Assembly (NCBI RefSeq): GCF_004001045.1
Contig: NZ_BIMK01000033.1
Span: forward strand, 1 to 42,690
DNA from: Paenibacillus chibensis
GTDB taxonomy: Bacteria > Bacillota > Bacilli > Paenibacillales > Paenibacillaceae
Length of the DNA stretch: 42,690 nucleotides
Direction of reading: 5' to 3'
The translations under genes and the position numbers were made by a program. Position 1 is the stretch's first letter, and every line of letters starts with the position of its first letter. The notes beneath the pieces are model-generated. The model did no database searches, was not told the origin of the DNA, and saw only the letters and a list, made by a program, of their open reading frames with translations. Below are positions 35,639 through 42,690 of this stretch, piece after piece.

Positions 35639-36469
35639 ATGGAAAGACAGATACTTATTCGCCATGGTCAGGAGGAGCTGACCGCGAGCCTTCATTATCC
35701 GGTGCAGCCTGAGGGCTCTAACGGACGCTGCGGGGAGCGGGCCCCGCTTGTCGTCATTTGCCACGGTTTCGTCGGAAGCCGGGTGGGCGTGGACCGTTTA
35801 TTCGTGAAAACCGCGCGGGAGCTGGCTGCGGAAGGCTACATGGTGCTGCGCTTCGATTATGCCGGCTGCGGCGAGAGCAGCGGCTCTTACGGGAAGGAAG
35901 GGCTGGAGTCGATGATCGCGCAGACCCGGAGCGTGCTGGATTATGCGCTGGATTGCGGCAATGTCGATCCGTCCCAGGTGACGTTGATCGGACACAGCCT
36001 GGGCGGGGCGGTAGCCATCCTGACCGCGGTGCGCGACCGCAGGGTGAAGCATCTGGTGCTGTGGTCGGCGGTCGGATATCCGCTCAGCGATATCTTGAAG
36101 ATTACCGGCCGGGAGGTGTACGACCATGCGGTCAAGACTGGCAGCTCCGATTATCTCGGCTTCGAATTCGCGCCCGCCTTTTTTGATTCGCTGGGCACCT
36201 ACCAGCCGTTTCAGGAGGCCATTAAGTTCACAGGCAATGTGCTGGTTGTGCACGGCACGTCGGACGACACGATTCCGGTGGATTACGCTTTTCTGTATCA
36301 AAAGGTATTCTGGATGCGGCCGGAGGGCCGCTGCGATAAAGAAATTATTTTCCAGGGGAATCATACCTATTCTTCGGGAGCCCACTGCGGGCAGCTGATT
36401 CATCGGACGAAGGAATGGTTAAACGAGCAGAAGAACCTGCAGCAGGATTGGCAGCACTGGATGATCTAA
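35639..36469 (+). CDS. Alpha/beta hydrolase (esterase-like)
   Basis: A 276-residue cytoplasmic serine hydrolase. The oxyanion motif is CHGFVGS, the nucleophile S120 lies in GHSLGG, the acid is D209 or D210 (HGTSDDTIP) and the base is H242 (GNHTYSS). It resembles the dienelactone-hydrolase/BAAT-like esterases of the X-prolyl or feruloyl esterase type. AGGAGG precedes the ATG. It is monocistronic; the next gene starts 132 bp later with its own promoter. The substrate is not known. Confidence 0.88.
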   Translation: MERQILIRHGQEELTASLHYPVQPEGSNGRCGERAPLVVICHGFVGSRVGVDRLFVKTARELAAEGYMVLRFDYAGCGESSGSYGKEGLESMIAQTRSVLDYALDCGNVDPSQVTLIGHSLGGAVAILTAVRDRRVKHLVLWSAVGYPLSDILKITGREVYDHAVKTGSSDYLGFEFAPAFFDSLGTYQPFQEAIKFTGNVLVVHGTSDDTIPVDYAFLYQKVFWMRPEGRCDKEIIFQGNHTYSSGAHCGQLIHRTKEWLNEQKNLQQDWQHWMI

Positions 36470-36531
36470 CGCAAAACCGCAGACACTCTATACATTACAA
36501 GAAATCATTCAAGCCAGCAGTGATACAGAGA

Positions 36532-36561
36532 TTGGAATTATCTCTTCATACACGGTAAAAT
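36532..36561 (+). promoter_or_regulatory. Promoter of the LigB-type dioxygenase gene
   Basis: TTGGAA (36532-36537) and TAAAAT (36556-36561), 18-bp spacer, about 40 bp before the start codon. Confidence 0.55.
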
Positions 36562-36601
36562 ATAAGTAGCAACTTATACTGGCGTGTGGAGGTTGACATC
36601 G

Positions 36602-37381
36602 ATGACATTACCATCTTTATTTGTAGCGCACGGTTCACCTATGCTCGCCCTGGAAGACAACGGATACACACGCTTTCTGGAGCAGCTGGGACAAGAGCTT
36701 CCGAAGCCGGAAGCCATCGCCGTTTTCTCGGCGCATTGGGATAGTCCCGACCAGTCCGTCAGCGTGGATGAGTCCCACGGCACGATGCATGACTTTTACG
36801 GGTTTCCCGAAGCCATGTATGAACTGCGGTATCCGGCTCCGGGCTCTGCATCGCTTACCCAGCAGATTGGGCAGCTGTTTGACGCAGGCAATCTGCCGTA
36901 TCAGCCGGTTCTTGGCCGGGGGCTGGATCACGGGGTATGGGTCATTTTGCAAAAAATGTATCCGAATGCCGATATTCCGGTCGTGGAGCTGTCCGTGGAC
37001 TCCAGACGTTCACCTGCGGAGCAATACACGATCGGCGCCATGCTGAAGGAGCTGCGCCAGCAGAATGTGCTGGTGATCGGCAGCGGCGGTCTTGTGCATA
37101 ATCTGCGCATGATCGGCCAGTCGGAAGAAGCCGACCCGTGGGCGGTGGAGTTCGATGAATGGATCGCAGGCCAGCTGGGAAGCTGGAAGTTAAACGAGTT
37201 GTTCGATTACGACAAAAAAGCTCCGTATGCCCGCCAGGCGGTGCCTTCCTACGGTACGGAGCATTTCGTTCCCCTGTTTTACGCCATGGGTGCAGCGGAT
37301 GATGACCGCCGGGCCGAGCGCCTCTTTCAGGCTTACCAGTACGGTAGCCTCAGCCTGAACTGCTGGATGTTCGGCTCGTAA
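36602..37381 (+). CDS. Class III extradiol dioxygenase, 4,5-DOPA dioxygenase type (YgiD-like)
   Basis: A 259-residue LigB-superfamily enzyme. Conserved histidines are H10 (VAHGSP), H45 (SAHWDS), H110 (GLDHGVW), H167 (GGLVHNL) and H221 (TEHFVPLFYA); H10, H45 and H221 fit the metal ligands of YgiD/DODA proteins. The family cleaves catecholic rings such as DOPA between C4 and C5, though many bacterial members have uncertain substrates. GGAGGTTG is upstream of ATG 36602. It converges with a DoxX gene, a pairing reminiscent of catechol detoxification loci. Confidence 0.9.
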   Translation: MTLPSLFVAHGSPMLALEDNGYTRFLEQLGQELPKPEAIAVFSAHWDSPDQSVSVDESHGTMHDFYGFPEAMYELRYPAPGSASLTQQIGQLFDAGNLPYQPVLGRGLDHGVWVILQKMYPNADIPVVELSVDSRRSPAEQYTIGAMLKELRQQNVLVIGSGGLVHNLRMIGQSEEADPWAVEFDEWIAGQLGSWKLNELFDYDKKAPYARQAVPSYGTEHFVPLFYAMGAADDDRRAERLFQAYQYGSLSLNCWMFGS

Positions 37382-37406
37382 GAGGGCACTGATCATGAAC
37401 GTAAGC

Positions 37407-37438
37407 GAGCCGGGCTGGAAGTTCCAGCCCGGCTCTTT
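37407..37438. terminator. Terminator-like hairpin between dioxygenase and DoxX genes
   Basis: A perfect 14-bp inverted repeat (37407-37420 with 37422-37435) lies between the two convergent genes. Only TTT follows on the plus strand, so termination relies on the very stable stem. Confidence 0.7.
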
Positions 37439-37464
37439 GTGGTGGATTTGCATCATGGGTTCGT

Positions 37465-38007
37465 TTAAGCGGCGCCTTTGTGTTTCGTCATTCCGCCTTG
37501 CGGAGCAGGAGCGGGAGCGTGCACATGACCTTTGTTGCGGAAGAGGCCCCGCAGGTAAGGCATTACCCAATGATCCAGTCCGATGCGTCCGGCGTTAGCG
37601 GCAGCGACCACGATGAAGATTTCAAGCAGAAGCATTTGTGCGTTGGTGCTTACGGTGCCCGAGAAGAGGAACGCGAAGTTCATCACCATGGCCATCAGTG
37701 CCGCGAAGGTGGTGAAGGTACCCAGGATAAGTCCCAGGCCTACCAGCGTTTCACCCAGCGGGATGACGACGTTGAACAATTTCACTCCAGGCAGTGCGCC
37801 ATGTTCCAGGAAGGCCGCCCACCAGCCTTGCACGGCGGGGTGATCACCACTTGCTTTGGCGATGGCGCCCTGCAGGAAGCCTCCCGCATCGAACCCGCCT
37901 GTTAATTTCTCGATGCCGCCTTTGATCCAGGTATATCCAAGGTAGATCCGGACCACCGTCAGTAACCACATTGCCACTTTGTTGTTTCTCAGCCAGTTGT
38001 TGAACAT
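37465..38007 (-). CDS. DoxX family membrane protein
   Basis: A 180-residue protein with about four membrane segments: an N-terminal helix (VAMWLLTVVRIYLGYTWIKGG), one around FNVVIPLGETLVGLGLILG, a third (FAALMAMVMNFAFLFSG) and a fourth (MLLLEIFIVVAAANAGR), and a charged His/Pro-rich tail. The IYLGYTWIKGGIEKL and GETLVGLGL motifs fit DoxX/CatD proteins, linked to thiol or quinone stress and respiration. GAGGAG precedes the ATG. The promoter carries FNR-like and Rex-like sites, implying induction when oxygen is low or NADH is high. Confidence 0.88.
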   Translation of the reverse strand: MFNNWLRNNKVAMWLLTVVRIYLGYTWIKGGIEKLTGGFDAGGFLQGAIAKASGDHPAVQGWWAAFLEHGALPGVKLFNVVIPLGETLVGLGLILGTFTTFAALMAMVMNFAFLFSGTVSTNAQMLLLEIFIVVAAANAGRIGLDHWVMPYLRGLFRNKGHVHAPAPAPQGGMTKHKGAA

Positions 38008-38120
38008 TACAATCCACTCCTCAATTGTTTTAATGGTATGAACAGAAGCTTCTGAGTCGTTTGTCTTGGTGTTTCGCTTCTATGTTTTTGTTGGAAGATG
38101 ATCATCTCTTTCATGTCTTT

Positions 38121-38163
38121 ATTATATGTGAATAATTTCACATATCATGTGATTTAAATCACA
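38121..38163 (-). promoter_or_regulatory. DoxX promoter with FNR-like and Rex-like operators
   Basis: Minus-strand -10 TATAAT at 38126-38121. A perfect palindrome TGTGATTTAAATCACA (38148-38163) matches the FNR/CRP-type site TGTGA-N6-TCACA and is centred about 41.5 bp before the expected start site, the class II activator position. Between it and the -10 lies TGTGAA-N4-TTCACA (38127-38142), the core of the Rex operator, within a longer 9+9 bp inverted repeat (38124-38145). Confidence 0.7.
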
Positions 38164-38389
38164 ATTTTAAATAAAATTTAAAATTAATTTATGAAGGTCT
38201 CTTTTTGGGATGAAATAAGCGAAATCGAAGCTATAAACGCAATCCGGGGAATGTCGCTTAGGTTATCAAAGACAAAACCGGCTATTTATGCTTAAATGGG
38301 AGGAAAAGGAAGACTGAAGGGACGACGGGAGAAGACAACGAATCGCTATGAAGCGAACCGGGAGAGAAGCAAAGGGGGACATTTGTCAT

Positions 38390-39499
38390 ATGGGAAAACA
38401 GGATGTAACTGGAGCAAACAGGGGGTACAAGCTGGGAAGCGGTTTGATTTGTCTATTGCTATGCGGATCGCTGCTCGCTGCCTGCGGTCAGCAGAAAGCG
38501 GATGCGCCCAAGGCCCCGGCCGTGGAGGAACAGACGCCTTCGGAGGATCCGGCGCAAGAAGATCCGATTTCATCGGGCGAGCCGGAAACGGCTGCTTTCA
38601 CGGCACCCTTAACGGGGCTGCCAATGGATCATGCTGCAGCGGTGCGTCCGCTGTCCATCATGATCAACAACGCGCCGGCCGCGCGCCCGCAGTCCGGGCT
38701 GACCCAGGCGGACATCGTGTATGAGGTGCTGGCCGAGGGCGGCATCACGCGTTTGATCGGCATTTTTCAGAGCAGGGGAACCGATGAGAAAATCGGCCCG
38801 ATCCGCAGCATCCGTCCGTACCTGATCGATATCGGCGAAAGCTACGGCGGGGTTCTCGTGCATGCGGGCGGCAGCAATGACGCGTATGCGATCCTGCAAA
38901 AGCAGCATAAGGAAGATCTCGATGAAATCGGCAACGCAGGGGCATACTTTTGGAGAGACAAAACGCGCAAGGCTCCGCATAACCTCTATTCGGACGCAGA
39001 CAAGCTCCGGCAGGGCGCAGACAAGCGCGGGTACAAAAAGGAAGTGGATATCCCGGCGTACACGTTCCGGGCCGAGGAGGACCTTCCAGAGGGCGACGAT
39101 GCATCCGGGGTGGATATTACCTTTCTTCTGAAAAGCTACAAGGTAACGTATGCGTATAATGCGGCAGGCAAGATGTACCTGCGTTCGATCAATGGCAAAC
39201 CGCATATCGACTTGAATACGGGAGAGCAGCTGACGGCAACGAATGTGGTGGTGCTGGGAGCGGACCATGAGACGCTGGATGATGTCGGCCGCCTGGCTGT
39301 TGATCTCGAAAAGGGCGGAGAGGCGATTCTGCTTCAGCGGGGCAAGGTAATTCAGGGCCGCTGGGTACGCGCCAAGGGGGATGTGATCCGCTTCGTGAAG
39401 GACGGGAAGGAAGTGCCTTTATACCCGGGTACCACATATTTCAATATCGTTCCGAATGCGCCAACCTTCGACAGCCATATCCAACTCCATCAGCCATAA
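38390..39499 (+). CDS. DUF3048 lipoprotein (YerB-like)
   Basis: A 369-residue lipoprotein. The signal peptide (about 10-31) ends in LAAC with lipidated C32. An acidic Pro/Glu linker leads into the DUF3048 region, with PLTGLPMD, VRPLSIMINNAPAARPQSGL and IGPIRSIRPYLI as hallmarks. It is tethered outside the membrane; the family is of unknown function. ATG 38390 is preferred (AAAGGGGG upstream, clean signal peptide) over ATG 38348, 14 codons earlier. It is monocistronic. A 7-bp hairpin (39529-39535 with 39541-39547) after the stop may be a weak terminator. Confidence 0.88.
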   Translation: MGKQDVTGANRGYKLGSGLICLLLCGSLLAACGQQKADAPKAPAVEEQTPSEDPAQEDPISSGEPETAAFTAPLTGLPMDHAAAVRPLSIMINNAPAARPQSGLTQADIVYEVLAEGGITRLIGIFQSRGTDEKIGPIRSIRPYLIDIGESYGGVLVHAGGSNDAYAILQKQHKEDLDEIGNAGAYFWRDKTRKAPHNLYSDADKLRQGADKRGYKKEVDIPAYTFRAEEDLPEGDDASGVDITFLLKSYKVTYAYNAAGKMYLRSINGKPHIDLNTGEQLTATNVVVLGADHETLDDVGRLAVDLEKGGEAILLQRGKVIQGRWVRAKGDVIRFVKDGKEVPLYPGTTYFNIVPNAPTFDSHIQLHQP

Positions 39500-39638
39500 G
39501 GCTTTACGTCTCGTCCGATTTGAAAATCCTGGAATCCGTTATTCCAGCCCTTGGATAATTTTGCGCAAGAATGGGTAATTTATCGTATGAAACCCTGTCC
39601 GGGCCTTTACATTCCGTTAAAATACAAAGGCGGTTATC

Positions 39639-39668
39639 TTTACAAACAGCGCCGCGGATTGATAAAAT
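39639..39668 (+). promoter_or_regulatory. Promoter of the phosphate transport pair
   Basis: TTTACA (39639-39644) and TAAAAT (39663-39668), 18-bp spacer, about 65 bp before the first gene. No PhoP box repeat was recognised. Confidence 0.6.
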
Positions 39669-39733
39669 AGTTAGGGTTGTCATCTTTTCTGTTTTGGCGC
39701 GTTCACGGCAATTTTAAGTAAAGGGGTTATCGT

Positions 39734-40348
39734 ATGAAATTGAAGAAAAAGGACGTATTTTTCCAGACCTTGGAGAATATGGCCGATACGATTGTACAAG
39801 CTGCCGATTATTTCGCACAGCGTGTAGCCAATCTCGAAGATGTGCTTCTTTTTGCCAATGAAATGAAGAAGTTTGAGTCGCAGTGTGACGAGTATACACA
39901 CACCATTATTACGGAACTCAACAAAACGTTTATAACGCCGATCGAACGCGATGACATTATGGATTTGACAACCACTTTGGATGATGTAATGGACGGGCTG
40001 GAAGCTTGCGCTTCACGTTTTGATATGTATCATCTGCCGGACCCTGACGATTATATCGTACAGTTTGCGGAAATTTTGCGGCAGTCGGCTTATGAGATTC
40101 AGAAGGCGATTCATTTGCTGTCCCAGAAAAAACTGCTTGCGATCCGTGAGTATACGATCCGTCTGAACGATCTGGAGAACCAAGGGGACGAGCTGCTTCG
40201 CATCTGCATCAAAGAGTTGTTCGCGAAAGTGACGGACCCGATTGAGCTGATCAAGCGCAAAGAGATTTACGAACGGCTGGAAACTACCACCGACGCTTGC
40301 GAAGACGTGGCCAATATGCTGGAATCGATCATTATGAGCAACTCGTAA
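39734..40348 (+). CDS. DUF47 family (PhoU-like) phosphate transport accessory protein
   Basis: A 204-residue all-helical cytoplasmic protein of the DUF47/PhoU-related family, which is usually encoded next to PiT phosphate transporters and modulates them. Typical segments are FFQTLENMADTIVQAADYF and DREDI-like ERDDIMDLTTTLDDVMDGLE, with conserved acidic residues that bind metal. AAAGGGG precedes the ATG. It ends 14 bp before the PiT gene and forms an operon with it. Confidence 0.92.
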   Translation: MKLKKKDVFFQTLENMADTIVQAADYFAQRVANLEDVLLFANEMKKFESQCDEYTHTIITELNKTFITPIERDDIMDLTTTLDDVMDGLEACASRFDMYHLPDPDDYIVQFAEILRQSAYEIQKAIHLLSQKKLLAIREYTIRLNDLENQGDELLRICIKELFAKVTDPIELIKRKEIYERLETTTDACEDVANMLESIIMSNS

Positions 40349-40362
40349 GGGGCCTACAAAAC

Positions 40363-41358
40363 ATGGATACATCATCATCATTAGTCGTTATAGGCATTGT
40401 AATTTTCCTGGCGCTGGCGTTTGACTTTATTAACGGGTTTCATGACACGGCCAACGCGATTGCAACCTCGGTATCGACGCGCGCGCTGAAGCCGCGTACG
40501 GCGATCATCCTGGCAGCGGTGATGAACTTCGTCGGTGCGATCCTTTTTACAGGGGTTGCGAAGAAAATCGGCGGCAGCGTAACGGATCCGACAACGCTTG
40601 ATAACGGGCTAGAGGTGGTCATAGCCACATTGCTGGCTGCGATCATCTGGAACCTGGCAACCTGGTGGCTCGGCATTCCTTCTTCCTCCTCGCATGCGCT
40701 TATCGGTGCACTCGCGGGTGCTGTCTTTGTTGGAGCCGGTTCAAGCCACATCAAATGGAGCGGCTTTATCGAAATCGTCGAGGGTCTTCTCTTATCTCCG
40801 TTGATTGCCTTTGTCATCGGTTATATTATCATGACGATTCTCAAGTGGATTTTCGCGAAAAAGAGTCCGCATACCGTGAATAAGGGCTTCCGCACCATGC
40901 AGATCCTTACCGCTGCGGCGCAGTCTTTTACGCACGGCACGAACGATGCGCAAAAAGCGATGGGGATTATCACTTTTGCCCTCGTAACCTCCGGACACTT
41001 GGATCATCTCGAAGTACCGCTTTGGGTTAAAATTGCGGCAGCGACCTCCATGGCGCTCGGCACATCCATCGGCGGCTGGAAGATCATCAAGACCATGGGC
41101 ACGAAAATTTTCAAAATCGAACCGATCAACGGGTTTGCGGCCGACTTTACCTCCGCTTCCGTCATTTTCGGCGCGACTCTGCTGCACCTGCCCGTCAGCA
41201 CAACCCATGCGGTAACATCCGCCATTCTCGGGGTAGGCAGCGCGAAGCGTTTCTCCGAAGTGAAATGGTCGCTGGCCGGACGGATCGTGATTACATGGTT
41301 CATTACCATTCCGATCTCCGCCATCTTGGCAGGCATTATTTATAAAATATTATTTTAG
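40363..41358 (+). CDS. pit: PiT family inorganic phosphate transporter
   Basis: A 331-residue membrane protein with about ten membrane segments. It has the two inverted PiT signatures, NGFHDTANAIATSVSTRAL near the N-terminus and HGTNDAQKAMG in the second half. The family takes up metal-phosphate with protons at low affinity and constitutively. ATG 40363 follows AAGGGG (40347-40352); a 22-codon upstream extension would overlap the DUF47 gene. A terminator follows 26 bp later. Confidence 0.95.
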   Translation: MDTSSSLVVIGIVIFLALAFDFINGFHDTANAIATSVSTRALKPRTAIILAAVMNFVGAILFTGVAKKIGGSVTDPTTLDNGLEVVIATLLAAIIWNLATWWLGIPSSSSHALIGALAGAVFVGAGSSHIKWSGFIEIVEGLLLSPLIAFVIGYIIMTILKWIFAKKSPHTVNKGFRTMQILTAAAQSFTHGTNDAQKAMGIITFALVTSGHLDHLEVPLWVKIAAATSMALGTSIGGWKIIKTMGTKIFKIEPINGFAADFTSASVIFGATLLHLPVSTTHAVTSAILGVGSAKRFSEVKWSLAGRIVITWFITIPISAILAGIIYKILF

Positions 41359-41383
41359 ACAAAACAATAGGATTAGAGTGGGG

Positions 41384-41408
41384 GCCAATCGATGAGGTTG
41401 GCTTTTTT
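41384..41408 (+). terminator. Intrinsic terminator of the phosphate transport operon
   Basis: GCCAATC (41384-41390) pairs with GGTTGGC (41396-41402, one G-U), then T6. Confidence 0.8.
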
Positions 41409-41576
41409 GTATGCCCGTAAGCGCATCATTTCCTGTAAGGGCAGCAGATACTGTACAATATAGGCTGTAGCATGGCGGCAGCGGACCGGTTCGAAATAGG
41501 CACATTTGCGTCCCGCCGCTGCAGCACCGGAGGATTCAAAGCATTTTTTTGGGCTGAAAGGGGTTCGCAATAATCA

Positions 41577-42536
41577 ATGATACGCACGCTGGCTATTACC
41601 CGCTCGCATGAGGTCGTGACCGGAATTCCGCTGGAGAAGCTCCAGCCGGAGGATTATGCCTGGATCTGGGTGGACTTTAATGCACCGACGCCGCAGGAAT
41701 CGGCGCTTTTGACTACATATTTTCATTTCCATCCGCTCGCGGTGGAGGACTGCCTGCATGTGCTGCAGCGTCCGAAGCTGGACTACTACGAAGACCTGCA
41801 GTTTTTCGTGCTGCATGCGCTGGACCCGGAAACGCTGCGGGTCGAAGAGGTCGATCTGTTTCTTGGCCAGAACCTGATCGTGTCCTTTCACAGCTCCGTG
41901 CTGCAGGAGGTGGACGAGGCCTGGGCGGAGATCATCCAGCATGCCCATGACCGCAAAATCTGGTCGCGCGGACCGGTCTCCTGCGCCTATAACGTCATGG
42001 ATAAGCTGGTAGATAAGTATTTTCCGAGCGTGTTCAGCATCGAAGACGAGCTGGCAGAGCTGGAGAACCGCGGCAGCACCGAATCCATCGAAGACCTGAT
42101 GAACCAGGTGTTCGACCTGCGGGGACGCCTGCTAAAGCTGCGGCGCACGGTGGTGCCGATGCGCGACCTGATGTATCGGATCGTGAACTCCCAGCATGTC
42201 CAAAGCAATAATGAGCATAAGGTATATTTTGGCGATATTTACGACCATCTGCTGAAGCTGACCGACATGATCGAGGCCGACCGCGAAATGACGGCGGACC
42301 TGCGCGACAGCTATATTTCGCTCAATTCCAACCGGATGAATTCGATCATGAAGACGCTCACCGTGATCACGACCGTGTTCATGCCGCTGACGCTGATCGC
42401 AGGCATCTACGGGATGAACTTCGCCCGCATGCCGGAGCTTGCCTGGCCATGGGGTTATCCGGCGGTGCTCCTGCTGATGTTCGTGCTCGGCGGCGGAATG
42501 GTGATGTGGTTCCTGAAGCGGGGCTGGTTTAAGTAG
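41577..42536 (+). CDS. corA: CorA-type magnesium/divalent cation transporter
   Basis: A 319-residue protein with a large acidic N-terminal cytoplasmic domain, a long stalk helix, and two C-terminal membrane helices. The pore motif GMN lies in AGIYGMNF (about 278-282) at the end of the first helix. The cytoplasmic end is the basic KRGWFK. It should form a pentameric Mg2+ channel, though Co2+ or Ni2+ use is possible. AAAGGGG lies 13 bases before the ATG. A 218-bp gap with a possible TACAAT -10 (41454-41459) precedes it. Monocistronic. Confidence 0.94.
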   Translation: MIRTLAITRSHEVVTGIPLEKLQPEDYAWIWVDFNAPTPQESALLTTYFHFHPLAVEDCLHVLQRPKLDYYEDLQFFVLHALDPETLRVEEVDLFLGQNLIVSFHSSVLQEVDEAWAEIIQHAHDRKIWSRGPVSCAYNVMDKLVDKYFPSVFSIEDELAELENRGSTESIEDLMNQVFDLRGRLLKLRRTVVPMRDLMYRIVNSQHVQSNNEHKVYFGDIYDHLLKLTDMIEADREMTADLRDSYISLNSNRMNSIMKTLTVITTVFMPLTLIAGIYGMNFARMPELAWPWGYPAVLLLMFVLGGGMVMWFLKRGWFK

Positions 42537-42578
42537 GAAGGGAACAGGTCATGCAATACGTATGGGATGATGGGAATG

Positions 42579-42605
42579 AAGCCGCTCTCGGAGCGGCTTT
42601 TTTGT
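42579..42605 (+). terminator. Intrinsic terminator of corA
   Basis: AAGCCGCTC (42579-42587) pairs perfectly with GAGCGGCTT (42591-42599), loop TCG, followed by T6. No gene is seen in the remaining bases to the window end. Confidence 0.93.
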
Positions 42606-42690
42606 TAAGAGATCAGAAAGTATAAGTTTCGAAGCCTCCGCATCCTGATCTCGCAAGAAAAACTACAGTTAAGCGCGGTCTGACTCCATT

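Noticed and set aside
35519..35764. 81-codon minus-strand frame
   Set aside because: It overlaps the start and ribosome site of the plus-strand hydrolase and has no ribosome site of its own.

Overview
The window reads as a chromosomal segment of a Paenibacillus-like low-GC-lineage Firmicute. The evidence is the gene order purEKBCSQLFMNHD behind a PurR box pair and a guanine riboswitch, strong AGGAGG-type ribosome binding sites, CcpA cre-like sites, and protein sequences of Bacillales type with moderately GC-rich codons. No rRNA, tRNA, phage, insertion sequence or CRISPR array is visible.

Layout. 1-8.0 kb holds housekeeping and accessory genes: an iron-dependent alcohol dehydrogenase (-), an acyl-ACP thioesterase (+), a chemotaxis receptor (-), a 45-residue unknown protein, DNA topoisomerase III, a DUF1294 membrane protein and a universal stress protein. 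8.0-22.56 kb is the complete de novo purine operon (PRPP to IMP, twelve genes). It starts with a PurR operator, a promoter, a guanine aptamer and an intrinsic terminator, and ends in a strong terminator. 22.6-24.3 kb is a dioxygenase/carboxylesterase pair resembling the quinone-stress mhqED genes, with an MhqR-like operator. 24.6-25.9 kb is ilvA.

26.0-33.1 kb is an all-minus accessory locus. In transcription order it has an FAD oxidoreductase, a 12-TM-type carboxylate permease, a 526-bp repeat-rich gap, a HyuA-like hydantoinase/oxoprolinase without a HyuB partner, a protein with a HEFYH zinc-protease-like motif, and an RpiR-family regulator. Its promoter region carries a cre-like site overlapping a palindrome. 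This looks like a catabolic system for an unidentified small carboxylate or cyclic amide.

33.3-42.6 kb holds a secreted protein, a DUF1129 membrane protein with a tiny membrane protein, an alpha/beta hydrolase, a LigB-type extradiol dioxygenase, a DoxX protein whose promoter has FNR-like and Rex-like palindromes, a DUF3048 lipoprotein, a DUF47/PiT phosphate uptake pair and a CorA magnesium transporter.

The most unusual signal is a ~138-bp dispersed structured repeat present twice in opposite orientation (12569-12706, between purC and purS; 29967-30103, inside the accessory locus). The flanking arms are conserved (44/51 and 33/40 identical by hand count). The central hairpin differs in sequence between copies but base-pairs in both. 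Copy 2 is flanked by three different short tandem repeats, one of which appears to derive from the element's own end.
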